From the NCBI GenBank assembly GCA_021801605.1, contig JAJYXU010000105.1, forward strand, positions 1 through 45,449: 45,449 nucleotides of DNA, read 5' to 3'. The notes beneath the pieces were generated by a model. It was not told where the DNA came from. It saw only the letters and a program-made list of their open reading frames with translations, and did no database searches. Position numbers and translations under genes: made by a program. The stretch comes from Bacteroidota bacterium. Its GTDB lineage: Bacteria; Bacteroidota; Ignavibacteria; Ignavibacteriales; Melioribacteraceae. This document shows, one piece after another, positions 1-9,629 of the stretch. Position 1 is the stretch's first letter, and each line of letters starts with the position of its first letter.

Positions 1-154
1 AGACTTTCAGAATAATGATGAACATTTCCACTATTTATAAAATACGTTTAGTTTTTTTTGACTGTGCTATTCCTAAAAATTTCAACTGGAATTTACAAAT
101 TATGACTCATGCGTAACTTCAGTTACTTTATAGAGAATTTCCTTTCGCCATATA

Positions 155-517
155 ATGAAGTTCCTAATTGATAAGAATCTATCTCCGACTCTCTCAACAT
201 CCTTAAATGAACATGGATTTGATTCAATTCATGTCAAGCATTTGAATAAATCATCTGCATCGGATGAAGAGATTTTTCAAATTGCTTTTGAAGAAAATAG
301 AATCATCATAACAGCAGATGTTGATTTTGGATATATCCTATCGAAGTGGAAGCACAATTTACCATCTGTCATTATTTTCCGGTTTTTCCCTTACAATCCG
401 GTAATTCAATTTAGTAATATTATTAAGATTATTGAAGAATTTGGCAGCGATCTAATTAACGGGAGTTTAGTTGTTATCGAGCCATCTCGAATTAGAATAA
501 AACAGTTACCATTTTGA
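155..517 (+). CDS. DUF5615-type PIN-like protein
   Basis: This 120-residue protein begins MKFLIDKNLSP, has ITADVDFG in the middle and ends without further domains, the pattern of DUF5615 (Mut7-C/PIN-like fold) proteins. The acidic residues D6, D55 and D57 are placed like the metal ligands of PIN nucleases. Family members are usually proposed toxin-like partners of a DUF433 antitoxin encoded just upstream. Here the 154 bases upstream hold no DUF433 reading frame, so the gene looks orphan, although the partner could lie outside the window. A role as toxin is family-based inference; nuclease activity is not shown by the sequence. The length is normal for the family. Confidence 0.75.
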   Translation: MKFLIDKNLSPTLSTSLNEHGFDSIHVKHLNKSSASDEEIFQIAFEENRIIITADVDFGYILSKWKHNLPSVIIFRFFPYNPVIQFSNIIKIIEEFGSDLINGSLVVIEPSRIRIKQLPF

Positions 518-589
518 AATTTTCATCTATTTAGTTTTCCATTCTCTTTTCATAATTTGCATACAAAATAATAACCAACCGAGGCAGCA

Positions 590-2623
590 ATGAAGTACTT
601 CGTTCGTTTTATAATTTTAGTTCTCACACTAACATCAATTAACGCACAGCAAAAGCGCGCAATGACTGTGGAAGATATGTGGAATATGAAACGCGTAGGC
701 AGTTTCGATATTTCCCCCGATGGAAAGACAATTGCATTCGCCACAACTTCTTATAACATGGAAACAAACAAGTCCAATTCCGATATTTGGTTGATTGATT
801 CTGACGGAAAAAATATCCGTGTATTCAAAAATTCCGACGTGAGCGAAAGTTCTCCAAAATTTTCACCGGATGGAAAAAAGATTGCATATTCCAAGAAAGG
901 GCAAATCTGGATTAGCAACATAGATGGTTCGGATGATCAACAATTGACCGATTTCTACACAGGTGCTTCCGGAATGGTATGGTCTAATGATGGAAAGAAA
1001 ATTTTATTCGTATCGGAAGTTTACCCGGGTTGCGCGACACAAGATTGCAATAAACAAAAAGATGAAGCGGCAGAAAAAAGTTTAGTCAAAGCATCAATCA
1101 TAACGGAATTGATGTACAGAAATTTTGATCACTGGCGTGGTGAGAAACGAAGTCACTTATTTTTATATGATCTTGAAAAAAAGGAATATGCGGATTTAAC
1201 ATTCGGCAGCACATTTGAAGTTCCTCCGGTTGATCTCGGTTCAGATAATGATTACTCCTTCTCACCTGACGGAAAAGAAGTTGCCTTTACAATGAACACT
1301 GATAAAGTTGTAGCCACAAGCACTAATAACGATATCTTTGTTATTAAACTTAACGAAGTAAAAAAGGATGCCGCAACACCGTATAAACTAATTTCAAAAA
1401 GTAAAGGAAGTGATTCTCAACCGGTTTATTCGCCCGACGGAAAGTATATTGCATTTACATCAATGGCTCGTGCTGGATTTGAAGCCGATAAAAAATCGAT
1501 TGTACTTTTTAACCGCGCTACAGGCGAATTAAAAAATCTTACAGAGAAAATTGATCTGACAGCAGGGCAAATAATCTGGTCACCCGATTCAAAATATATT
1601 TATTTCGATGCACCGAATGAAGTTTACAATTCAATCTACAAAATCAATATCGAAACTGGAAAAAATGAGGTTATTGTTAAGGAAAACGGAAATTCAACTT
1701 TGGCAATTTCACCGGATGGTCAGACGTTGTTTTTCAAGAAACAAAAATCAACATTGCCTTACGAAATTTTCTCTGTCAATGCTAACGGCGGAACACAGAA
1801 ACAATTGACTTTTGTAAACAAAGATTTGCTTTCGCAACTTGAAATGAATGAGATAGAAACTTTTTGGAGTAATGGAGCTAAAGGCGCTAAGGTTCAGTCA
1901 ATTCTTGTTAAGCCACCGTTCTTCAATCCGGCTAAAAAATATCCGTTTATTTTTCTAATTCACGGTGGACCGCAAGGTCATTGGCTTGATGAATTTCATT
2001 TTAGATGGAATGTTCAAATGTTTGCTGCAAAAGGTTATGTTGTTGTTGCAACAAATCCAAGAGGCAGTCAAGGTTACGGACAAAAATTCTGCGATGAAAT
2101 TTCGCGCGATTGGGGTGGTAAAGTTTATACAGATCTGATGAATGCGTGTGACTTCGCGATCAAAAATTATAAATCCATTGATGAGAAAAATACTTTTGCT
2201 GCCGGTGCATCTTACGGCGGTTATATGATAAACTGGATAGAAGGTCACACAGACAGATTTAACGCGCTTGTAAGTCATGACGGGGTTTTCAATCTTGAAA
2301 GTATGACCGGATCAACTGAAGAATTGTGGTTTCCTCTGTGGGAATACGGCGGCACTTATTGGAATAATAGAACCGATTATGAAAAATTTTCTCCGAACCG
2401 TTTTGTAAAGAATTTCAAAACTCCAATGCTTATTGTTCATGGCGGACATGACTTCCGGGTTCCGGAAAGTCAAGCAATGGAATTATTTACAGCGTTGCAA
2501 CTCATGAATGTTGAAAGTAAATTTTTGTATTTCCCGGATGAAACACACTTTGTTCAAAAAGCTCAGAATGCGCGTTTATGGTGGAATACAGTTTTTGATT
2601 GGTTCAATCAACATAAAAAATAA
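590..2623 (+). CDS. secreted S9 family (prolyl oligopeptidase-type) peptidase
   Basis: A signal peptide (MKYFVRFIILVLTLTSINA) is followed by a TolB/WD40-like beta-propeller with repeated SPDGK motifs (about residues 35-420) and a C-terminal alpha/beta hydrolase domain. The catalytic triad is readable: Ser541 in GASYGGYM, Asp621 in HGGHDFRVP and His653 in PDETHFV. HGGPQGHW supplies the usual oxyanion-side motif. The protein resembles S9C acylaminoacyl/dipeptidyl peptidases, so it probably trims short peptides in the periplasm. The start is preceded by GAGG five bases upstream. The YkvA-like gene follows 12 bases after the stop and may be co-transcribed. Exact peptide specificity cannot be read from the sequence. 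Confidence 0.92.
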   Translation: MKYFVRFIILVLTLTSINAQQKRAMTVEDMWNMKRVGSFDISPDGKTIAFATTSYNMETNKSNSDIWLIDSDGKNIRVFKNSDVSESSPKFSPDGKKIAYSKKGQIWISNIDGSDDQQLTDFYTGASGMVWSNDGKKILFVSEVYPGCATQDCNKQKDEAAEKSLVKASIITELMYRNFDHWRGEKRSHLFLYDLEKKEYADLTFGSTFEVPPVDLGSDNDYSFSPDGKEVAFTMNTDKVVATSTNNDIFVIKLNEVKKDAATPYKLISKSKGSDSQPVYSPDGKYIAFTSMARAGFEADKKSIVLFNRATGELKNLTEKIDLTAGQIIWSPDSKYIYFDAPNEVYNSIYKINIETGKNEVIVKENGNSTLAISPDGQTLFFKKQKSTLPYEIFSVNANGGTQKQLTFVNKDLLSQLEMNEIETFWSNGAKGAKVQSILVKPPFFNPAKKYPFIFLIHGGPQGHWLDEFHFRWNVQMFAAKGYVVVATNPRGSQGYGQKFCDEISRDWGGKVYTDLMNACDFAIKNYKSIDEKNTFAAGASYGGYMINWIEGHTDRFNALVSHDGVFNLESMTGSTEELWFPLWEYGGTYWNNRTDYEKFSPNRFVKNFKTPMLIVHGGHDFRVPESQAMELFTALQLMNVESKFLYFPDETHFVQKAQNARLWWNTVFDWFNQHKK

Positions 2624-2635
2624 TTTGGGGTGAAA

Positions 2636-2995
2636 ATGAATTATGACGATAAGGATTTTTGGGTTTCTCCGGTCTTAAAAGAAAAACAGTTCGATACCGA
2701 AGAAGAGGTTGAACGCGGTACTGAATATGTTGAAGAGCGTCTTTGGAATAAAGTTGAACGTGAAGGAAGCAAAATCCGTTTTGCTAAAGATGTAAAAGCG
2801 TTGTACCGGTATATGAGAGATAAACATGTTCCGTGGTATCGTAAATCAATCGTAGTTGCTGCTCTTATTTATTTCATCAGTCCAATTGATGCTATTCCCG
2901 ATTTCACACCATTGTTCGGATTTCTTGATGATCTTGGAGTCATTGTAGCGGCAATCAAATATTTAGGAAGTGAGATTGTTCCATACTATGATTAA
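2636..2995 (+). CDS. YkvA/DUF1232 family protein
   Basis: About 119 residues. The C-terminal half (WYRKSIVVAALIYFISPIDAIPDF, then FGFLDDLGVIVAAIKYL) is the YkvA/DUF1232 signature, a small probably membrane-associated domain of unknown function. The N-terminal half is acidic and charged. The ORF track starts at a GTG (2630), but the ATG at 2636 is preferred because that GTG forms part of the TTTGGGGTG ribosome-binding stretch. It lies directly behind the S9 peptidase gene. No function is assigned. Confidence 0.85.
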   Translation: MNYDDKDFWVSPVLKEKQFDTEEEVERGTEYVEERLWNKVEREGSKIRFAKDVKALYRYMRDKHVPWYRKSIVVAALIYFISPIDAIPDFTPLFGFLDDLGVIVAAIKYLGSEIVPYYD

Positions 2996-3018
2996 TTAAT
3001 TGATAATTGCGAATTAAG

Positions 3019-3054
3019 AATTGAGAATTATTTTTCCATTATCAATTCTCAATT
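3019..3054. repeat. 11-bp perfect inverted repeat
   Basis: AATTGAGAATT and AATTCTCAATT form a perfect inverted repeat with a 14-base loop between the ykvA-like gene and the lipocalin remnant. It lacks a clean T-tract, so a terminator role is only possible. Similar ATTCTCAATT words recur in the queC-methyltransferase gap and next to the isochorismatase-like gene. Confidence 0.5.
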
Positions 3055-3069
3055 ACTTTGAAAGGTATT

Positions 3070-3611
3070 ATGAATTATAAATCGATTTATATAAAAATAT
3101 TTTTCTTTGGAATACTAATGTGTTTATTTGGCTGCGGTTCATCTAACTACGCTCCTCTTGATATGTTGTTGATAAAGTTGATGTAAACCGCTATATAGGT
3201 AAATGGTACAAGATTGCAATGTTGCCTAATAGTTTCCAAAAAGGATGCAATTGCACCACCGCTGAATACAGCATTATTGATGCAGAAACAATACGTGTAA
3301 TTAACTCTTGCAGAAAAGACAGTACTACCGGTGAACTTGATCAGGTAAATGGAAAAGCATTTGTTGTTGAAGGTTCGAACTACGTGTACAATTCTTTTGG
3401 CCTTTCCGAGGCGATTACTGGATTATTGATCTCGACAAAGAAAATTATCAGTATGCTGTAGTCGGCGCACCAAGCAGAAAATATTTGTGGATTCTTTCCC
3501 GTAAAACCAAGGATGGATGAACAACTTTTCAATTCACTTGTTGATAAATGTAAATCAAAAGGATTTGATGTGAACAAACTAGTAAAGACGAATCAAGAGT
3601 GTTATCAATAG
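3070..3611 (+). pseudogene. bacterial lipocalin (Blc-like) lipoprotein, frameshifted
   Basis: Reading across frames reconstructs a nearly complete Blc-type lipocalin. Frame one gives a lipoprotein signal with lipobox LFGC and stops after about 38 codons. A second frame gives VDKVDVNRYIGKWYKIAML, the conserved GKWY lipocalin start. A third frame gives RVQFFWPFRGDYWIIDLD and KYLWILSR. A fourth segment gives FNSLVDKCKSKGFDVNKLV. Shifts are needed near 3165-3175, 3378-3386 and 3508-3520. The ORF track only shows an 80-residue fragment at 3219-3461. Neighbouring genes are intact, so decay is more likely than poor sequence, though indel errors cannot be excluded. The last stop codon touches the left end of a repeat element. 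Confidence 0.85.
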
Positions 3612-3889
3612 AGGGCGTCTCAAAAGTAATATTTTGTTATAGAATAGCCCGCGGATGACACGGAATAAATTGACATGCCTTCCGGTAGAGTGTGTTGCAC
3701 AAGGAAGCATGTCATTTCGAAGGAGTTCCATTTTGTGGAACGACTGAGAAATCTTACGATAATGTTACATAAAGATTTATCACCACAAAAAACGTGGTTC
3801 GAAATGACAGTGAAAAGAGTTCTGCAACATGCTCGGCAGGCAGGTTTTCGCAGATTATTTTATTGTATAATTACTTGTGAGACACCCCC
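3612..3889. mobile_element. MITE-like element, terminal inverted repeats GTCTCA-AAGTAAT
   Basis: The left end GGGCGTCTCAAAAGTAAT and the reverse complement of the right end GGGTGTCTCACAAGTAAT match at 16 of 18 positions. The 278-bp interval has no credible gene; the 86-aa ORF at 3675 is repeat sequence. A second element with related ends lies at 23335-23440. The ends look like insertion-sequence termini, so a non-autonomous derivative is inferred. It contains another repeat family (3674-3847). This also accounts for the gene-free stretch up to 3963. Confidence 0.6.
3674..3847. repeat. dispersed repeat family A, copy 1 (nested)
   Basis: The outer ends are ATGCCTTCCGG...GTGTTGCACAAG on the left and TTCTGCAACATGCTCGGCAG on the right, an imperfect inverted repeat. 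Inside is a second pair, TGTCATTTCGAA and TTCGAAATGACA. Related sequence occurs at 20337-20494 and 33023-33097. It lies wholly inside the larger 3612-3889 element. Confidence 0.65.
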
Positions 3890-3963
3890 TATCTCCTCTA
3901 AAAGCTTCAAAGACTTTTTTACAAAGATTTCTTAATATTTCAAAACATCATTCGAAAAACTTT

Positions 3964-5499
3964 TTATTCCTTAAAATTGAGAGAATAAATATCCAGTCTT
4001 CTGTCTTGCCAATTTAAAACACTACCCGATTGTTTATGCTTTTTGAGAAGTTCTATATCAACATCATCAATAATCACCATTTCAACATTAGGAGTTGTCT
4101 CGGCTTGTATAGCGTCCCGCGCAAACGGAATGTCCGATGGAGTGAATATTGCCGATTGTGCATAATTAATATCAAGATTTTCTACAAACGGTAGATTGCC
4201 CACCGAACCGGCGATGATAGTATAAACATGGTTTTCAATGCACCGTGCTTGTGCGCAGTAGCGAACCCGTAAATAAGCATAACGTTCATCGGTACAGAAA
4301 GGAACAAAGATTAATTGAGTTCCTTTTTCAACAGCTATGCGGGAGAGTTCCGGAAATTCAATATCATAACAAATTAGTATAGAAATTTTTCCTCTATCGG
4401 TATCAAAAACCTCTACTTTATTGCCGGGCTCAACACCCCACCATTTTTTTTCATTCGGAGTTATGTGTAGTTTATATTGTTTATCTATCTTTCCGCTTCG
4501 ATGAAATAAATATGAAATATTATAAAGATGATCATTCTCAATCGTAAAATGCGAGCCGCCTATAATGTTAATATTATACTTAATTGCCAGATTGGAAAAA
4601 GCATTGAGATATTCCGGTGTAAATTGAGAAAGTCTTCTTACAGCTAAGTCCGGACGTTCAGCAGGAAGGAATGATAAAAGCTGTGTTGTAAATATTTCTG
4701 GAAAAAGAATAAAATCGCATTTATAGTCCGATGCCACATCAATAAAGTAGCCGCATTGTTTTATGAACTCCTCAAAATTCTCGATGGGTCTCATCTGATA
4801 TTGTACAGCACAAATTCTTACCGGGTGAGTAGGAATAAAAATACGGGAAGTATCCGGCTTAAAATCTAAATTCGTCCATTCCAAAAAAGTCGCGTATCCT
4901 TTTGAATCCTCATCCGACGTTAAATAATTTGGAATCAATCTTTTGAGAACAAATCCGTTTGATAATTGAGTGGTAAGCACAGGATCAAATAAAGTTTTAT
5001 CCATAACTTTTTCAACATATTCTCTGGCGCTTATTTTTTCTGCATGCTTGCCATAACCAGGAATTCTTCCGCCGATAATTATCCTCATTAAATTATTCTT
5101 TACGCATAATTCTTTTCTGGCTTCATAAAGACGGCGTGCTAGTTTTAATCCGCGAAATTCAGGATCAACCATTATTTCAATTCCGTAAAGAGTATTTCCT
5201 TTGGAAGTGTGATTTCTTATATATCCGCTGTCAGCAATTTCTTTCCAGCTATGCCACTCTGAGTACAAAGTAAAATCGAGAATTAAACTGCTTGATGAAG
5301 CGACAAGTTTTTTATTATAAATAATTCCAATTTGTCCATCCGGAAAAATTGAAATTTGACTTTCGAACTGCTCTTTTGTCCATGTTGTCATTCCAGGAAA
5401 ACATTTTTCCTGAAGTTTAACAACTTCCGGATAATCTGCTGGTTGAAGCAGACGGACTTTAATTCTATTTGGTGATATTATTCGATGTTCTTTCTCCAT
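3964..5499 (-). CDS. fused GNAT acetyltransferase / carbon-nitrogen hydrolase
   Basis: The 511-residue protein joins two enzymes. Residues about 14-200 form a GNAT domain, with the acetyl-CoA loop region [20 protein letters not shown]. Residues about 227-490 form a nitrilase-superfamily domain with the Glu-Lys-Cys triad visible as E268 (FPE), K343 (KLHITPNE) and C377 (ICYDIEFPE). The start has a good GGAG ribosome-binding site. Such fusions occur in Bacteroidetes and relatives; the hydrolase presumably cleaves an amide and the GNAT domain acylates an amine, but the substrate is unknown. It stands alone, divergent from the Nudix gene. Confidence 0.92.
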   Translation of the reverse strand: MEKEHRIISPNRIKVRLLQPADYPEVVKLQEKCFPGMTTWTKEQFESQISIFPDGQIGIIYNKKLVASSSSLILDFTLYSEWHSWKEIADSGYIRNHTSKGNTLYGIEIMVDPEFRGLKLARRLYEARKELCVKNNLMRIIIGGRIPGYGKHAEKISAREYVEKVMDKTLFDPVLTTQLSNGFVLKRLIPNYLTSDEDSKGYATFLEWTNLDFKPDTSRIFIPTHPVRICAVQYQMRPIENFEEFIKQCGYFIDVASDYKCDFILFPEIFTTQLLSFLPAERPDLAVRRLSQFTPEYLNAFSNLAIKYNINIIGGSHFTIENDHLYNISYLFHRSGKIDKQYKLHITPNEKKWWGVEPGNKVEVFDTDRGKISILICYDIEFPELSRIAVEKGTQLIFVPFCTDERYAYLRVRYCAQARCIENHVYTIIAGSVGNLPFVENLDINYAQSAIFTPSDIPFARDAIQAETTPNVEMVIIDDVDIELLKKHKQSGSVLNWQDRRLDIYSLNFKE

Positions 5500-5625
5500 A
5501 GAATTCTCCTTTACTATTTCTATAAACGGGATATACCGATTTAACTTTTATAAGGTAATGAAGTATGATCTATAATTCAATTTATCTTGCAATGAATTAT
5601 ATTTGTAATAAAAATAGGACGAAAA

Positions 5626-6159
5626 ATGAATTTCACTGTAAGCAAAACCAATATAGTTTTTCAAGGAAAAGTTTTTGACGTTAAGATTGATGAAATAGAA
5701 TATAACGGAAGCGGAAATAAAAGTTTTAGGCAGGTGGCTTTACATCCCGGAGGCGCGGTTGTTCTTCCATTAAAGAGCGACGGAAAAATTATTTTAGTAT
5801 CTCAATACCGTTATCCTCATAACGAAGTTCTTCTTGAACTTCCTGCGGGAAAACTTGAAAAAGGAGAAGACCCGTTAAATTGCGCAACAAGAGAACTGAC
5901 TGAAGAAACAGGATACACATCCGATAAAATTTCCAAACTTGGAAAAATTTATACCACTCCCGGTTTCTGCGATGAAGTTTTACATATTTATCTTGCAGAA
6001 GATCTTACAGCCGGAGATCATGCCCGCGAGGAAGGTGAAGAAGGAATGGAGATAGTTGAATTGACACTTAATGAGGTCGAGGCAAAAATCCGCTCTGGTG
6101 AGATTGTTGACGCTAAAACAATCTGTGGAATCACTTACTACAAATTAATGGAACGCTGA
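5626..6159 (+). CDS. Nudix hydrolase, ADP-ribose pyrophosphatase type
   Basis: The Nudix box is perfect: GKLEKGEDPLNCATRELTEE followed by TGY, fitting Gx5Ex7REUxEExGU. Upstream QVALHPGGAVVLPL and SQYRYPHNEVLLELPAGKLE are typical of the ADP-ribose/NDP-sugar pyrophosphatase (NudF-like) branch, and 177 residues is the normal length. The likely reaction is Mg-dependent hydrolysis of ADP-ribose to AMP and ribose 5-phosphate in the cytosol. It is transcribed divergently from the GNAT-nitrilase gene and convergently with murI, with AT-rich hairpin sequence between the stops. Confidence 0.9.
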   Translation: MNFTVSKTNIVFQGKVFDVKIDEIEYNGSGNKSFRQVALHPGGAVVLPLKSDGKIILVSQYRYPHNEVLLELPAGKLEKGEDPLNCATRELTEETGYTSDKISKLGKIYTTPGFCDEVLHIYLAEDLTAGDHAREEGEEGMEIVELTLNEVEAKIRSGEIVDAKTICGITYYKLMER

Positions 6160-6160
6160 T

Positions 6161-6213
6161 CATTATGATTATTTAAGATGTATTAAGATCATAAAAAATC
6201 ATAATCATCATAA
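6161..6213. terminator. weak AT-rich inverted repeat between convergent genes
   Basis: CATTATGATTA and TAATCATCATA form an imperfect inverted repeat between the convergent Nudix and murI stops. It could end transcription from either side, but the stem is AT-only and no clear T-tract follows. Confidence 0.3.
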
Positions 6214-6233
6214 AAATCTGCGTCTATTATAAC

Positions 6234-7061
6234 CTATTCGTTTGTCAATTCATCCAATTCAACTTTATGAAGGTGAGTAATTTTCTTACCGAGAAATCTT
6301 TCGGCTACTTCACGGAATTTTGCCGGTATATCACTCACATAAAATTCGCTCTGACCATGATGAACAGACTGATTTCTTAATTGTCTTCCATTCAAATAAT
6401 CTTCTACTAATCTTGCAGCCGGAGTACCGGAATCAATCAGCTTAACATTTTTCCCCACAACTTTTTGAATAACGCCCGCAAGGATTGGATAATGAGTACA
6501 GCCGAGAATTAAACTGTCAATTTTCTTTTTATGAAGTTCTCCCAGATATTCTTTAGCAATGAGTTCAGTTACTTTATGATCGAGCCATCCTTCTTCTGCA
6601 AGCGGAACAAACAACGGGCATGCTTGTTCATAAACTTTCACTTTTGGATCTAATTTCTTCAACTCGTGCGCATATGCTTTGTTGTTAATTGTGGCGCGGG
6701 TTCCAATAACTCCAACCACTCTATTCTTCGATTCTTGCAGCGCCATCTTTGCCCCCGGTTCAATCATACCTATAACCGGAATTGTTAAAAATCTTCTTAA
6801 TTCTTTTAATGCAACAGATGAAGCAGTATTGCACGCAACAACAAGCAGTTTAATATTTTTTCTTAAAAGAAAATTTGCCGCTTGAATGGAATATTCCACA
6901 ACCGTTTCATTCGACTTTGATCCGTAAGGAACACGAGCCGTGTCGCCAAAGTAAATAATATTTTCATTCGGCATTAACCGGGCAACAGACTTAACAACAG
7001 TCAAGCCGCCGATACCGGAATCAAAAAATCCAATTGGATTTGTTCTGTTCATGAAATTCAA
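6234..7061 (-). CDS. murI: glutamate racemase
   Basis: Interconverts L- and D-glutamate for peptidoglycan. Both catalytic cysteine regions are present: VVACNTASS and LGCTHYPIL, with the N-terminal IGFFDSGIGGLTV and GDTARVPYGSKS motifs. Length (272-275 residues) is normal. Start choice is ambiguous: the track uses a TTG at 7061, which has AGGTG five bases upstream; an ATG at 7052 is a better codon but lies about 14 bases from that site. The gene follows glnD by 8-17 bases on the same strand, so the two are probably one operon. Confidence 0.95.
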   Translation of the reverse strand: MNFMNRTNPIGFFDSGIGGLTVVKSVARLMPNENIIYFGDTARVPYGSKSNETVVEYSIQAANFLLRKNIKLLVVACNTASSVALKELRRFLTIPVIGMIEPGAKMALQESKNRVVGVIGTRATINNKAYAHELKKLDPKVKVYEQACPLFVPLAEEGWLDHKVTELIAKEYLGELHKKKIDSLILGCTHYPILAGVIQKVVGKNVKLIDSGTPAARLVEDYLNGRQLRNQSVHHGQSEFYVSDIPAKFREVAERFLGKKITHLHKVELDELTNE

Positions 7062-7069
7062 ATTATCAC

Positions 7070-9625
7070 CTATAACATTTCTTCTATTGTTTGAGTTAAT
7101 TCGTGAGTGATAAGCTCATTTACGTCGGGAGAGATTTTTTTTCTGTTACGATCAAGTATATAGAATGAATCCACAACGTCGTCTCCCTTTGTAGAAATTT
7201 TTGCGAAGTATATTGAAAGACCAAGTTCATTCATCTTTTTTGTAATCTGATAAAGCAAGCCAAGGCGGTCAGGCGAGTAAACATCAATGATTGTAAATTT
7301 ATCATGTTTTTCAAACGCAATTTTGATTTTTCCTTTCCGTTTAAAAAGCTTGTTTTCAATCCGCCACCATTTAGATTTTATTTGACTAAACTCTTTTGTG
7401 ATTTGCAATTCGTTTTCGACAGCGAGATAAACATCATTTGTAATTTTAGGATAACGTTCTTCTTCAACGGTTCCGCCTGTTCTGAAATCGGAAACATTAA
7501 AACTGTCAATTACAATTCCATCTTTACGTGTAAATATTTTTGCATCGTGAATATTAAGATCATTTATTGAAAGCGCACCGCACATTCTTGATAGCAAAGC
7601 TTCGGAATCCCGCGTAATTATAGTAACTACTGTAAAAGCGCCGTCCTCCTTAAAGAAGACAGAAACAGGCGAACCTTTTTCAATCTCTTCTATATGCTGA
7701 TTAATTTCTTCAGGAGAAAAATGGTGTAGATAACTCAAATCATTTATCGATTCGATATGATCCTTGAATGAATCTTCAGAATACATTTCCGAACCGTTTA
7801 TAATTTCTTGCAAATCGTAAGCGAGTAAATCATGCCCGGTTATTCGTTCATCCAGCATTGTTTTGGTTTTACGGTAGAGCTCGCTGAGAAGATCGCTTTT
7901 CCATTGGGTCCACACTACTTGCGAGACCGCCGAGAGATCAGCGTAAGTTACTAGATATAGCAGATCAAGCAGTTCGGAATTTGGAAATAGCGTTGCAAAA
8001 TTGTTGAGAGTTGATGCATCATTCAAATTGCGGCGGAAGGCAACTTGTTCCATTGTTAAATGATGATGAACAAGAAACTGAACAGTTTCAATTTCTTCTA
8101 ATCCGTAACCAAGCCGCTCCATTATAGAGTTTGCAATTTCTGCACCGATAATCTCGTGTCCCGACAAACTAATTGGTTTTGCAATATCATGAAAAAGAAT
8201 TGCTAGTAATAAAATATCTTTATCGCGCAATCCTTGAAACAATTTTCCAAGTGTAGAACTTTCAAAGGAAAGTTTTTCAACATTGTTTAATGCAATTAGT
8301 GTGTGTTCATCTGCAGTATAACAATGATATACGCCGGGTTGAAAAAACCCAACCAACTCTTTGAACTCAGGTAGAAAAGCACCCAGCACCCCAACCTCAT
8401 TCATTGCCATCAAAGTTTTTCCAACATTCCTGGGCAGTTTAAGTATCTCACGAAAGAAAACCGAAGATTGAGGTTCGAACAATTGTGTTTCTTCATGATC
8501 AATTACAGCTTCTATAATTTGAGAGCGTAAGTTCTCTTCGAACCGTGCATCATGCAATCCGCGGTAATAATAAGCACGAAGAATTGTAGATAACGATAAT
8601 TTTTTTTCATGCATTAAAGAGATACGTTTTCCTTTGAGAGAAAAATCATCATCGAGTTGAATAGAAAGGTAATTGCTTAACGGCGGAGTGAGTTCCTCTT
8701 CGAATCGTTTCATCATAGTAATTGAAAATCTTTTTACAACATTCGCAGCGTCAAAATATTTACGCATGAATGCGTGCCAGCCGTCTCCTGTATATCCAAG
8801 AACATTTGCAATCTTTTCCTGATAAATAAATTCCAGCCGGTCATTCTTAATTCCGCTTAAAAGATGCAGATGATTCCTTGTGTTCAGAATTTGGCGGTAG
8901 CTTTCCTGCAAACGAGCAACACCTCGCGGAATTAAAATTTTATTTTGTTTTAGAACACCCATGAAGTTTTGTATCTGTGTAATTTCCTCCTGCGACGTAA
9001 GCATCAAATTGTTTTGAAGTATATAAATCCACTCTACTACTTGAAGATCGCGGAGTCCTCCTGCAGTATATTTTACATTTGGCTCCAAAACTTTTGCAGA
9101 GTTACCGTATTTGTCATAACGTAGTTTTATATCATCGAAGAATTCGACTACCAGTTTTTGCTTGTAATCATCCGTAATGGTTTCAAATACTTTTTTGTTC
9201 CACTTCAAATAAAGTTTTTCATTGCCGAGAATATAACGCGTCTCGAAGTATTGTGTGAAAGCGTGTAAATCTTCATCAAGAAATTTTTGTATATCTGAAA
9301 ACTCGCGCACTGTGGAAGAGACTTCAATACCCGAATCCCATAGAAGAGTAACACAATCTTTTATAGTTTGTTCGTGTCCTTCAACTTTTTCAAAAATAAA
9401 CATCAGATCAATATCGGAGTACGGTGAAAGTTCCCGTCTGCTGAAACTTCCAACCGATGCAACTGCACAGTTGAGTTTAATTCCTTTTAAGATTTTTTGT
9501 ATATATTCTTCAACAAGCAAGCTCCATTTAACACTGAACTTGAACGGATCTTTTAGAAGTTCCTCGTCGTTGAAAATACGGTTACGATCTTCAAAAAATT
9601 TTTCTTTTAGTTTGAGTGAGGTCAT
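7070..9625 (-). CDS. glnD: [protein-PII] uridylyltransferase / uridylyl-removing enzyme
   Basis: The domain order is that of GlnD: nucleotidyltransferase motif GSFSRRELSPYSDIDLMFIF near residues 60-80, a helical GlnE-like region, an HD domain (ILFHDIAKPISLSGHE), and two C-terminal ACT domains (FTVVTIITRDSEALLSRMCG and FTIIDVYSPDRLGLLYQITK). It senses glutamine and modifies PII in nitrogen control. The track start at 9637 is a GTG that falls inside a palindromic repeat; the ATG at 9625 (851 residues) is preferred. No PII or glutamine synthetase gene is in the window. murI follows immediately. Confidence 0.95.
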   Translation of the reverse strand: MTSLKLKEKFFEDRNRIFNDEELLKDPFKFSVKWSLLVEEYIQKILKGIKLNCAVASVGSFSRRELSPYSDIDLMFIFEKVEGHEQTIKDCVTLLWDSGIEVSSTVREFSDIQKFLDEDLHAFTQYFETRYILGNEKLYLKWNKKVFETITDDYKQKLVVEFFDDIKLRYDKYGNSAKVLEPNVKYTAGGLRDLQVVEWIYILQNNLMLTSQEEITQIQNFMGVLKQNKILIPRGVARLQESYRQILNTRNHLHLLSGIKNDRLEFIYQEKIANVLGYTGDGWHAFMRKYFDAANVVKRFSITMMKRFEEELTPPLSNYLSIQLDDDFSLKGKRISLMHEKKLSLSTILRAYYYRGLHDARFEENLRSQIIEAVIDHEETQLFEPQSSVFFREILKLPRNVGKTLMAMNEVGVLGAFLPEFKELVGFFQPGVYHCYTADEHTLIALNNVEKLSFESSTLGKLFQGLRDKDILLLAILFHDIAKPISLSGHEIIGAEIANSIMERLGYGLEEIETVQFLVHHHLTMEQVAFRRNLNDASTLNNFATLFPNSELLDLLYLVTYADLSAVSQVVWTQWKSDLLSELYRKTKTMLDERITGHDLLAYDLQEIINGSEMYSEDSFKDHIESINDLSYLHHFSPEEINQHIEEIEKGSPVSVFFKEDGAFTVVTIITRDSEALLSRMCGALSINDLNIHDAKIFTRKDGIVIDSFNVSDFRTGGTVEEERYPKITNDVYLAVENELQITKEFSQIKSKWWRIENKLFKRKGKIKIAFEKHDKFTIIDVYSPDRLGLLYQITKKMNELGLSIYFAKISTKGDDVVDSFYILDRNRKKISPDVNELITHELTQTIEEML

Positions 9626-9629
9626 AAAA

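Noticed and set aside
3675-3935. 86-residue ORF in the gap after the lipocalin remnant
   Set aside because: It is made of repeat family A and element ends; the same DNA occurs elsewhere without the frame.
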